From Malurus cyaneus samueli (lineage: Eukaryota > Chordata > Aves > Passeriformes > Maluridae), in assembly GCA_009741485.1 (NCBI GenBank), contig CM019218.1, positions 37,510,387 to 37,574,386 of the forward strand: a stretch of 64,000 nucleotides of DNA. Direction: 5' to 3'. A program made the translations under genes and the position numbers. Position 1 is the stretch's first letter, and each line of letters begins with the position of its first letter. The notes beneath the pieces are model-generated. The model ran no database searches and was not told the origin of the DNA. It saw only the letters and a list, made by a program, of their open reading frames with translations. Positions 34,515 to 46,260 of the stretch are shown in pieces.

Positions 34515-37500
34515 CTGTAAAACAACAGCACTTTCTTAACACACTCATTTTTATTGGAATGAAACAATCCTATCTCCAATCTATTTGTATTTCCCCCAAG
34601 ACCCTGTGGAGTTCATTACACAGAAAATCTCTTTTCTTACCTGAACAGGGCAACATAGCACAGGCTAGCAAGAGATAATGATTGCTGCTAAGTCCCTTTG
34701 CATTCTTCAAGGTCTGAAGGCGAACACAGATGTGAAGGGGAAGGTTGCAGGAGAGGAAAGGTCTAGCTTTATTTGCAGAGTGAGATACTGGGGGAAAAAA
34801 TATCCCTCTGCACATGAAGAATTTTTTCCTCCCCTGCTCCTTAAAGCTTGTCAAGTCTAAGAATCACTGAATGTACGTGTCTATTTCACACCAAGAAAAG
34901 GTCATATTGAAACAGGAGCCAGAACAAGCTGTGCCCAGTTGTAAGACACACAACAGGCTTTTGAACAGCTTTCTTCATACAAGCTTCCTCTACAGAACTA
35001 ATTCCACGCCAACATGGATTACACCTTCAGGGAAACTTGCAGACTTTTGGGCTTGGAATGACTGCAGTGTGTGGACACAGCAGGGCCAGAGGAAGATGTC
35101 CTCACGTTGTTGGGGCACACCACCTGCTTGCCATGCAGTGTGAGATGTTCCTGTGCCATTGAATTCCTGCTGCTCTACGCCCCACCCTGCATGGGTCTTG
35201 TGCAGGAAGGACCCACGGATCAATGTTGGAAAGCTTTTAAGGCCAGGAAAAAATGCTAAGGAATTTTAACCAGTTTTGAAACTTGATGTCTGATTCAGAC
35301 AACAGACTGCTTGGGCAGTGCTTCTATTGGAAGAGCAGCAATAAATCCTGGCCAGGTGAGGCTACACTGGAGGAAAGCTCCTGCTTGCTGTTTAATGAAG
35401 TGGCTGTGTTTCCTAATATGCCATTATATCACCAAGTACCCTAGAGGGACAGACAAATAAATACATTAAATACTAAAACTTCCACTGAAACAGAAAACAA
35501 TGGCCCTGTGCACAGATGGATCTGTACATTTGCAAACACAGAGGCACAGGTTTGCTTGGCTCCCCAGAGGAGCCTCCCTAAAGTCCACGTGTTTCTTAAT
35601 GCAACTGATTCCCTTTCTCCACTGCAAATACCATTCCCTAAACAGACCTGCATCTAATGATACGCTGTGTCAGTGAAGTCCATTTCATTCACCTAGAGGA
35701 AAAAACTGAAATTATCCAAGGTTTTCACCAGGCCAGAAATAAAACTGCCATTCACTCCATTGTTTTTGTTAAACCACAAAATCAGTGAGTGCTGTAGAGC
35801 CTTATGAGGTGCTTTCCTCTGTGACCATAGGAACTGCTCTGCTTTATCTAAAGAGCCGATAAAACCCATGGCAGGCAGAGCTCCCAGCAAAGGGCTGCCT
35901 GAGGTAAGAGCCAGATTTTTGTTACACAGTGTGTGTTTGGTGCACTGCTTTCGCTTGATTTAAAATCGAATCAATTCCTTCTTAGTGACAAAACAGGCTG
36001 AGACACAAATGGTGTGGCACAGAAGCTCATGTGGACATGCAGTTGCTTTCCCCCTGCATCTGCCTGTACCTGGAGCTGGACAGCAGCGTTCCTCTGCTGG
36101 CTGGGTACTGCCCAGGGAGCACCCTTTGCTAAAGGAATCCTCATAACATCCTCCTTGCTTCTGGAGAAACACAAACCTGAATTTAAACTTGAGAATAAGA
36201 GTAGTACTTTTTCTTTACAAAGTTTATTTTCTTATACCTCTGATAATTGTTCTGCCCAGAGAGACTCAAAGACAAGACCATGACTGTAAGAGATGGGGTA
36301 TGGCACAGAGCTCTGATGTTTGCCTGCAGGAAATCTCACAGAGAAAAGAGACCTTCAAGTCCAGAAGGGGAAGGAGCTGGGGCAGGGAATACTTCAGTTT
36401 CATGGGAAAGGTAAGCCTTCAGCTCCACTAAAACATGAACTTGGACACTAGAGAGTGATATAAAAGTACACACAAATGAATAGGATACTGGGATTTCAAG
36501 AGTCCCGCAATTAGTGGGAACCTAGATGTTCCCATCACTACACTAAAAATCCATGCTCCAATGGAACAAAGGACAGCTAAATCTTAGTATGCTAGCCAAA
36601 GTCTGAAAGATATCTGAGAAATTTCAAAGTCCTGCCACCTTGAGCACCCACCTGTGCAATCCATATTATAGTAGCCTTTCTTAAAAATAAAAAAGAAGAA
36701 AAAAACTGAAACTGTTTAGCCTTTTTGTCCCTATACATAATTCACACACCCCACCACAGTCACCCACATGATAAACAATGCCTGTTGTCCAAGAAGCAGC
36801 ATCTCCCAAGCCTAACACTGTCTTGCTGCTTCGTGGTGTTGATAAATCACATTCCCTCCTTACTTTCCTTTCCATGTCTGGGTCTGCTTCCTCTGTAAGG
36901 CAACGAAACTCCCTTGGAGCTGCTCTGATTTACATGAGCTGACTACAGGTCTACTTTTATGTTCATAGACAGACCTAAGCTATGGTTCTTTGCATTACTC
37001 CTGCCTGCCCATCCACTCACTATGTTAAAATGTTTTCTAGGGATAAGCAGGGAAGGGAGACAGTAAATCCACTGAGCATTCAGATCCTGAAAACCTCATT
37101 GTCTGGAAGAACCAGACAGTCATGATAATCTGGGAGCAGCATGAGCACGTGCACACTCAGCTTTGACAAACAAGGGCTCCCTTCTTTCCTTGGGCAAGAA
37201 ATTTGTAATATCTTCAGATTTGAAATTTCTAAACCCACTACACTTCACACAGCAAAGCAACAGCTAAGTGCAACCCTGCTCATTGTGCTGTGCTTCAGTT
37301 TAGGAATACACCCGCTGGGGCTTTCAAATTCCAAAATTCTTCCACTCGGGATGTGCAAACGGAAGTCTGCAGCAAGAATGTGAGGTCTGGGCTGGTAAAG
37401 CCAAGAACAAAGCCTATCAGAGTTTCCACATCAGAAGAACTCAATGCAGGCTTCCAAACAATGCCAACCCACTGACCTGATCTAAGAAACAGGAGCTCTG

Positions 37501-39365
37501 AGCAACAGTTGCACTGCTGGAACTTAGAATTTGGAGAGACCCACGGGTATCAGCACAGCACACGCTTTCCAGCTCCTGCTGGGTACCCAGATTTCCAAAC
37601 AGCTCGTGTAAGGCCACCGTTTGGATGCTGTGATTGCACTGATCCAAACAGCACAAACCAACCAAAATCATGATCAGATCTCTTATGAGGCACTTAAAAC
37701 TGTTTGGTGTCAGAGCTTGGGCATGCTAGCACAGAATGCCATCTATCCATATTGGCAGTGGTGCTGCAGACTCTGAAGAGTATGTAAGTAATACTTGTAA
37801 TAAAATAATAAAATAACTTTATTTCATAATAAATACTACTTACAAATAATATAATTATGAACGCATTTGTGCCAACTACTGTCTTGCCAATTAGCTGAAG
37901 GTACCTGGAGTCCCTGATGACAGGCTTCATGGCTGAAATAACTGAAATAAACTGGTATTTGTGGAAGATGGGCTTTCCTTCTACTTTTCTTTTGAAGCTG
38001 TACACACAAAAAGCAAATTTTCTGAGTTACTCCAACTACACACTGATATAAGTGTGATAAAAACTGAATGCATATGTTTTAATCTACCTTTTAAAAATAC
38101 CTTCACTCCCCTCCTCCAGGCCCCAAATCTGTGAGAGATTAAGGTCTTCTCTGCAGGAGACATTTAACGCTAAGCAAACATTAACAGTCAGACCTGCAGA
38201 AGACAGCAGCTGACAGATGTTCTCCCTGGCTTGTCCCATCCCAGACCTGTGAGACATATGAGATGCATTTGTTTTTGTCTGAGATGTAGCTATAAATGTT
38301 CATCTCACTCTCGGGCATATTATTGTACATTTCTCTCTCCCCAGTATCCCCCATGAATTTTATCTTGCAAAGTGATGGGGAAGCTAAAAGTCCCCAGCAG
38401 TGCAGCCAGGAAACATACCCCAGCTGCTGTAATCAGTTAGGAACAAAGTGTAGATTTTTAAGGCCATGCATTTTTTTGCTCTCGAGCCACTTCCTTCCTT
38501 CTCTCATTTGCTTTGCATGCCTTGCAGCTGCCTTGAACTTCACATTTCTGAAGGCAGCTGCTCAGCCACACCCCCCACAAAAGCTTCCAAATTTCTCTTT
38601 GCTGCACTGACATTTCCCTCATCTCCCATATCCCTTTCACACTGGATTGAAACACATGAATTCTCTTCAATTGCTCCTTCCCATCTCAAATACTTGATAG
38701 AAAACACAAATATAGATAGAATAACAGATTGACAGAAATGTCTGGAGTTTCTCTTGCCCAACCCTCATGCAAATCACTTTTTCAGTCACTGCTCTTCTAT
38801 CACATAATCCGTGATTCACATGAATCTTTTAACATAAATATCTCTTTGCTGTCAACATTTATGAAGAACTTGTTCGCTGAAGTGATCTGTTGCTTCCTCT
38901 AAAACCTAAGAACCAGTTCTGCCATACTTTCTACAAAGTATTAGCCTGTGGCTTGAGGAGTTAATAATGCCAGTTCACACCTACTTTCATATTCATACAC
39001 AAGGTACCAAGTAAAAAATGAAGATGTGTTTGAAGCTTGTCAGAACTATTGCCAGGCAGCCTTTGAAGGCATTAGAAAATATGGACTGGATTCTATTTCA
39101 AGTAAATGTATTGATTTCTAGAGGCTGCCCCAGATAAAATGCCACTGGAAACATCCCTGAAGGTGTAAGATGCACCAGGGGCAAAGGATCACCACCTCTT
39201 GGCATTGCTCCATTGTGCCCTCTCCCCAGCAATGTGGACTTCCTGGTGATGGTGGCAGATGTACTGTGGTTTTTTAACCCCTCCAGCACATCACAGCTAC
39301 CTTTAACCTGACCAACAGAGACAGTACCTGGCATACAGAAAGAGCAAACCATTAACAGCACTCAC
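34515..39365 (-). other. TSPAN18: Probable TSPAN18 5'-UTR intron
   Basis: The 4.85-kb interval between the inferred upstream untranslated exon and the ATG exon. No recognised repeat or coding exon is present. Short open frames here look like chance. Confidence 0.55.
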
Positions 39366-39455
39366 CTTTACTAATGTGGGGACTTGAAGCACAGTGTCTC
39401 TTCCAGTCTTTAATTGTCTGTGTGTCCCATGTATCTCCTCCTACCCAAGCGTGTC
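39366..39455 (-). other. TSPAN18: Inferred non-coding 5'-UTR exon of TSPAN18
   Basis: On the - strand a strong acceptor (tttctcttacag|GACACG) and a strong donor (GTAAAG|gtgagt) bracket 90 nt in the direction of TSPAN18. The segment contains no ATG in frame with the TSPAN18 start. It contains a separate 7-codon upstream ORF (ATG at 39430, TAA at 39412-39410). It is the best-bounded exon-like unit upstream of the ATG exon, but its use is inferred from splice signals alone. Confidence 0.55.
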
Positions 39456-42279
39456 CTGTAAGAGAAAAATATGCAATTACTGAAGAAGTCAATAAAATGC
39501 AATCATGTTAAATACACCACTTATTAAAACACACCACCCTGATGAATATGCTGAGTCTAATTGCCACCTTAATTTAGTGTACATTAGCACTAATGAAGAG
39601 CTTTTAATACCAGTGAGGGATTCAATTCCCCAGAATCTCTTTAACAATCATTGGGGGTGTTTTAAATGCCCACAGACCACAGGTAAATCTATAGTCCCAT
39701 TACACATGCACTTCATACCACAAGAGGACTAGATTAATACCAGCTGCACCTTCAATATTTTATAGGAGGTTTAGACAAACTTTAATCTGCTGTGACTTTA
39801 CAGCCCATTTACTGGGAAAATGGAAAAGGCAGGACGGAAGATGGAATGCATCTTTGGGAAGCCTGGCCATTAGGAGCAGCAGCGTGAAATGTTGGGTGCT
39901 ATCCCTCGTTCTTCCAGCCAGCTGTCACGCCAAGTTGAGCAAACTATTTCCTCACCCTCTGCATCTTTGTCACTGCCTGGGAAGCAGAGAGGAGCAGCAA
40001 AGCCACAGCCCTGTCCAACCAAAAGCATTGGATATATGGCTGCAGGCAGAGGGACTCGGGTGCACACTGCCACTGTCCTCACGCTAACAATCACAGTTTT
40101 CCCAGTAAGTTTTAACTTCTGCCTGCACAAGGCTAATGGCATCTTTAGATTAGGCAAAGGTGGGGTGAGACTACAGAGTAATGTGCAAGGCACACATTTG
40201 ACTGTTGCTTTCTCAAGGTACTGTCTCCTAGATTGCAGGATCTGTGGGGAAGGGGCAGTCTTTAACTCTTCAAACTGCAGCCCACACCATCAGACTCAAT
40301 ACTCACACAGGGCTCAGCACTGTTACTCACTCACTCATCCTTCACAAATGCTTTTGGCACAGTCTCAGCTTTGCTGGAGCCGCTGTTTCCCTGTGAGGCA
40401 CCAGATAAGTCACCTGGGTCTCTCCCTGCTCTCTCCCTGCCAGCATTTCATCATGATTTCTGGAGTGGGTGCATTTAACATCTGTTTCCCACAAACATTT
40501 GTAAATGCGCCTTTGAAAATTGCCTCCCATTAAGACTTCTGTGAGTAAAAGTCTATCGTTTGTTGTTGGCAGGAAGCGAACAAGGAGCTTCAAGGTGGCT
40601 GAAACCATTACAATATAAAACATATAATGAATATTCATAAACCTTTTGTTTTGCATTAATCCCTCACATTTAATGTCCTTCCTCTGTCACTGCAAACCTA
40701 CATCTCTAGATGAGGAACAGGGATGGTTTCCCCTTTGAAATGTGGAAGGTACAAACATCTTGTGCCACCCAGCTGTCTCTGCTGTGAGGGGCTGAACTGT
40801 CCTGCTTGACAGTGCTGGTACAAAGGATGAGTGCAGCTTTCCCCAGTTCAGAGGGTGCTGTGTGATGGCTGGGAGATGCTGCAGAAGGTTCAACACCCTG
40901 AAGAGGGCTCTGAAGAGGAGCTGGGACAAGGGACAGCACCTCACAACAGAGCCCCTGCTCAGCAGTCAGAACCCAGTGCCCACCCTGATCTTTGTAACTC
41001 TGGTGTCTAAGGACACTTCATGCTGTGTTTTTCATGTGTGATTGAGAGACAATTTCTTCAGTTGTCCTGTCCTGTGATGCCACTGTCTTGGGATAAATGC
41101 TGCCAAGAGAAGATGGCTCTAACGTTACAGCAGAGATGACACTGTGCTATATAAACCTATCATTAAGAAAATAACCGGAATGATAGGATTCTTGCTCCTA
41201 CTGTGTGTGCATATAATTACATCTCTATAAGCCCTCAGAGGTCTGTGTGGGAGAGGAATTTCATTTTTTAATTCATCATAAGTCACAATATTTTAAAGAA
41301 ATTACAGCACCCCAGAGAAGAAGAGCTTAAATGTGTCAGTAGATACCAGCAGGTAGTGTGTCAGAAAGAACAAAAAACTGCATTTGGTGCCAAACAGGAA
41401 CAATGTCCACCTTACTCTGTGGCCTTAAGGGGGAGGAAGCCCCTGCCAAACAGATTCGCTTTGGTTAAGAGCTGCGATTTTGTCATTAAGGAGAATTGCA
41501 CAAAGTGCACACCCACCGTGCCTAATTGTGACTCCAGCAAGCTGATGCTTTAATTACAGTCGCTGGGGGAGCACAGTGGGAGCTGGAGCAACAGCTGAGG
41601 CCAAGCCCCATCCTTGGGCTGGCCAGCTGTGGCTGGCACATTGTCCACAGCCACCTCATCCACTCTCAGGGCTGAGCATTGGCTTCTCTTCACTTTCACA
41701 TCACAGCCCTTCGAGGAGCAGGATTTGAGGAAGGAAAAGCAGCTGAACGTGTGACTCCTGCTGGATTCAGGCTGCAGGAAAGAGTGCTGGGGTTCCAGAG
41801 CAATGAGGGATGGGGCAGAGAGAGATTGATACAGACAACAGCCAGCAAGTGAAACAAAAAATGGAGTGTGCAAGATGGAGCAGCAAATCCTGTCTTTGTG
41901 AGAAATCCAGCCACACAAACCAGAGCAGGAAAGGCCACCTGATGAACCCTTACAGGTGTCCTGCTACACAGGGGCTTCCAGCTACTGCCACTCCCTGAGA
42001 TCACCACATCTACAGGGGCAAGAGACACTTTAACATATGCCAGCCCATATGTCACACCAAAGGAGAAACTGAAGACAGAAGTCATGTCCTGCTGGACCTC
42101 TGCGTCAGCTCAGTGCTTTCATGGTGAAGGGTGAGGAGAAATAGATGTTTCTCCTCACCGTTCAGGAGGAGAATGTTCAGCCGGATCAGAATAATTTCAT
42201 TCCCTTGCAATGGCTTCAGAAAAAAGTGAAACACTTTTTGCTTCCGAACTGGACCTTGGCACAAGCTGCCAGCCCCACG

Positions 42280-42620
42280 TGCTATCCTGTAACTGTTGCT
42301 CCTTCATAAATAACTAATTATTCTGGAATTTCATAGCACTTGTGCAGCAGAATCTTTGCTACGATACAAGTACTTTACTGCATGTAAATCCTGTTAGATC
42401 CAAAGTGCACTGTGTGAGTGTAATCGGCCCCTGTGGAGCAGGGGACCTGTGCAAGGCCATGCAACTGGATACTAAATTACCGTCAATCTGCTGCTCTTTA
42501 GTTGCATTAAAATGCTAATGTCACTGTAACACGGACCCTTTTAGCAGCCGTGACTGCCTTGCGTTGCAATGTTGGGTGAATGAGGCTGCTGCGCTGCCTC
42601 AGCGTTTAATTCCTCAGCAC
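42280..42620. promoter_or_regulatory. Candidate conserved non-coding element
   Basis: A complex, non-repetitive stretch with CACGTG, CTAATTATTC, ATGTAAAT, TTGCATTAAAATGCTAATGT and TGCGTTGCAATG motifs. The density of homeodomain/POU-type sites and the lack of simple repeats resemble amniote enhancers. This is inference; conservation cannot be seen from one sequence. Confidence 0.3.
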
Positions 42621-43512
42621 TGTTGAGTGAGCAAAGCCCTTGGGGCACCTTACACCTTCAAACAGTAAGCTGGCTGGCTTTTGGAACACTAAAAGCATAT
42701 GAGACCTGTCACAGTGCTTAAATGAATGGGAGCTGCCTCAAAAGTGCCCTGAGTTTCCTTTCCAGCAGAGCAACTGGGTCCCACCGCATCCTGATTGCTT
42801 TTAACAAGAGCACAGTTCTGCCACCAAAAGTTTGTGTGGGCAAGAGCACATCAGTCTCACACAGGAGGAAAAAGAGGGCTGCACTGAACCCCTCAATTTT
42901 CATATAAATAACACCAGCTTTGCAACAAAACTACTAACAGAGCTCTTACCCTCTGTTTTACATTTGCAACTTTGCACAACGTGTGTGTAGAGTACATGAG
43001 ATCATACGGAGGTAAAATCTCCCACACGTGCACAGACATTCAGAAAGGAAATTCAGAAGTCCCAGAGCAGAGCCAATTGTAAATGTTGCAACGTTTTGAA
43101 AAGTGCTAGATTAGGTGTTTGAAGTGCCAGCATGGCTTCAGGCCACTCCATTTCAGCTGGTGCAAATGTGCACACTGCACTGTTCGAAACATGAACTGCC
43201 TGCTCGCTTTGGCCCCTTCCCAAGCAAAGCTCCAAAGGTAATCACATCTGGCCCTCTCGTACAGCTTCTCACACACAGGCACCAGCCCTCTCAGAAAAGA
43301 AGATCCTGCACACAGAACCAAAACATCTGATAGCCTGCAATTCTTTTAAGTTCTGTTACTTTAAAAAAAAACTCCTCAGATAGCTCACAGGTGTATTTTC
43401 CCTTGTATTAACTGCAGCACAAGGGACCCATATGGTACTGATTTTCTGCCTTTCTAAACAGATGACCCAAAGATTCTATGTACTGATAATATAAAAGCAT
43501 TAATTTTGTTTA

Positions 43513-43580
43513 TTAAATGAGAAAACCAAGGCTGAGTGGATGTGCTAAACCTCCTGACCCGCAATACAGCTCTCTGCTCA
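43513..43580 (-). mobile_element. Possible MIR-like SINE remnant
   Basis: ATTAAATGAGAAAACCAAGG, then CTGAGTGGATGTGCTAAACC and CCGCAATACAGC, resembles the reverse-complemented MIR (ATGAGGAAACTGAGGCACAG and so on), but it is strongly diverged. Confidence 0.3.
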
Positions 43581-44561
43581 CCAGTCCATACTGAGACCAG
43601 TCCCAAACCCTTGGAAAAGCCCATCACTTCTGGATGACAAGCTGCATTCTTTGCCAGGCATCTTCTGTCCCAGAAAGCTGTTACTTAGCAAACCAAACGG
43701 GAGGCAGCTAACTTTGGCCTCCTATTTCTGAGAGTCTTTCCCTTCTGGATGGCATAAATGTCACCCTCCTGAGTGGATCAGGGAGCTGCAGCACAAGCCA
43801 AGTGGCATTCATTATCCACTGTCATGTCAGATACTGTCGGGTGCCGAAACACTCCATACGCTTGCACGGCATTCCAGACGCTGAGGGGATTTAACACAGA
43901 GTCTAAATGCCTGCCACTTTCTCCCTGAGCCTGACACATCTCACCTTTACAACAACTGGCTCCTCGGTGCTCTTTTCTGTTCTCTTTTTCTATAGCCCTG
44001 CTTTGTTTGCAGCAAATGCCTCAGCAGTTTGTGGCATTTTTGATGGTTTTGAGAGATGCAGGATTAAATCTCAAGAACACTGGACAGTTGCTGTGGCAAC
44101 CTTGTCCACCTCAGACCAGATCTCCAATATTTTAAGAATTTTCCTGATACTTCGCAGGCTTCAGGAAAACAAGGCAGAGGAGAAAAATTATTGTAAAGTA
44201 AAGATATTACCAGAAGGGATTACTATAAACCCCAGGGCCTCATCCTATCAAAAAGATGATGATGTTGTTGTCCTTAGCAGGAAAAAGAAGTCCCAGACTG
44301 TCTGAGCAGAGGCAGAGGCAAGGGGCCATGGGCAAGGGAATTTGAAATCCCAGCTTGTATCATCTGTTCTAATGCAGAATGGAGCTACAGACCAATAGGT
44401 TAACTTCTTTTTATTGTGTTTATTCTCAGTGTTTTTTTTATAAGGCAAAGGTGTGGAAAAACTAATCCACTGTTTGGGATCATTTACCTGGGGAAATAAT
44501 GACCTGAATTCCTTTTAAGAAAGAGATCCAAAGATAATTTGAATGCATTAACTATTGTACC

Positions 44562-44660
44562 AAAAAAAAAAAAAGGCAAACAACAACAAAAACCCAAATA
44601 AACAAACAAAACCCCCCACCAAACCAAAACCAGACAAAACCCACCAAACTCCCAGAAAAC
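44562..44660. repeat. A/C-rich low-complexity tract
   Basis: A 12-nt A run is followed by about 85 nt made almost wholly of A and C (AACAACAACAAAAACCC, AAACAAACAAAACCCCCC, ACCAAACCAAAACC). It is a low-complexity block, possibly a decayed poly(A)-type tail. No retroposon body is recognised beside it. Confidence 0.75.
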
Positions 44661-45979
44661 TAGAAAAATTATCTGTTTAAGATAAGAGCCTACACAGATA
44701 TAAAAACAAAACAGTTTTGTCAGGTTTAGTCCGTCTAGAAAAGCAAAGGTTAGGAAAAAAACCTGCAAGAGAAGCACATCTTAAAAGAGGGACCTCAGTA
44801 ATGCTAAATAAACCAGAAAATAATATTTCTGGAAATCTTGGACGTGACATTATTCATCTGTTTCTGATCATCTTTTAAATGTTTTTAACAAGAAGAATAA
44901 TAATGCATTCCGAAATGTTATGGATTCTAAATACAATAGGATATTAAAGGAAATAAATAGATTTCACAAGCTATAGGTGAGATATGTTCACTAAAACCTG
45001 AACGCAGCAAAGGACATGAGAAATGACCTAGGGAAGAGAGGCAGACATGAAGTCCAAGTTACTCTGCTTATAGTCAAACTGATACACATCTCATAAATAT
45101 TCCACGTGCCAACCCAAACTGAGTTTCACTATAATCAGCACCTTTAACTTACTCCAACACATGAAATTGCAGCTAATGCAGTTTGGAAGGTGGATGTGAC
45201 TGATCTCAACCACACCTGTCCCAATTAAGGTATGAACTCCCAACCATTTAACATCTTTTGCTACAGATATTTTTGATTTCAGATTAAGAGAGAGAGAGAA
45301 CCATGGCCTCACCCACAAGAGAGCTTCAGATGCTCTGCAGGGAAATAAAAGAGAGTTAATAAATCCCATAATCTTGGCATACGTGTTTCTAAATGTTCTC
45401 TCTTCCTCCATAAGATGTATAATTTAAGTGCTCCAGCAACCATCAGGTTCCAGGCAGACAAAAGACCCCAAGCACAATTCATACGTAGATGACAGGAGTA
45501 GAGGGACTGAGATATGAGCCAAGACTCCAAGGCAGACTCCCAGCTGCTTTTGCTTTCCCAATGGATAACAGATACTGCATCAATACACACAATGTCATGC
45601 CAGTGAATTTGCTGCTCTCTTAACACCTCATTTTTCTCTCCATCTGAACTTATTTTGAAAGACGCAGTTCACTGTCCCATTCTCTTTTCTCTTTTGTCCT
45701 TACTCGTGGCATGGAAAACATGAAAGACAACATGGCTGGTTATTGTTAACGCATCTGAAAGTGCAGACCTTTAAAAGGGGGTTATTCTGGAACATGCCAC
45801 GCTTTTCCTTGTTATTTGCACAGGCAGCTAATGATCATCCTAATAGCTTCCCTCTCTGAAGTCGTAATAAGCTTACAAATGAACCCATTCAGCACATATT
45901 AAAAAGCAAGGGATGCTCCTTTGATTACAGCCTTTATGGAAATCTCCGAATATTTGTTTTGTTGCTGCACAGCCGCAAT

Positions 45980-46260
45980 TAGGACATGCTGCTGGGAGCC
46001 GGCTCAGCTGCCGGAGCGCTGGGGCTCGGAGACACCTCCAGTGCCATAGCAACACAGCCACCTCTCCCAGCATCACACACGGGGAGCTGGCAGCCCTTGA
46101 GCCCAGGCAGGCGGCTTCAGCTCTTGCAGACATTAAGAAATAAGAGGGGCTTAATTAAACTTCCCTCGCTGGTGCCTCACCCCGTTGATGAAGCGGCGGG
46201 GACAGCCCCATGCGCGGCTCTCATGAAGGAGCCATCCTGCTGTGCCCACCACGGCCCTAC
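45980..46260 (-). promoter_or_regulatory. GC-rich promoter-like patch with candidate first-exon donors
   Basis: This patch is markedly more GC- and CpG-rich than the surrounding AT-rich DNA (GCCGGAGCGCTGGGGCTCGG, GCGGCGGGGACAG, CATGCGCGG). On the - strand two plausible donors occur, GCTCAG|gtaggg at about 46258 and AACGGG|gtgagg at about 46178, in the sense of TSPAN18. CCATAGCAAC near 46045 resembles an RFX half-site. An alternative TSPAN18 promoter is possible but unproven. Confidence 0.3.

Noticed and set aside
39889..40533. 214-codon open frame on +
   Set aside because: No recognisable domain, no spliced partner exon, and an equally long competing frame lies on the other strand. Treated as non-coding.
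44562..44660. A/C-rich tract as the tail of a processed pseudogene
   Set aside because: No gene-like body or target-site duplication is visible on either side.
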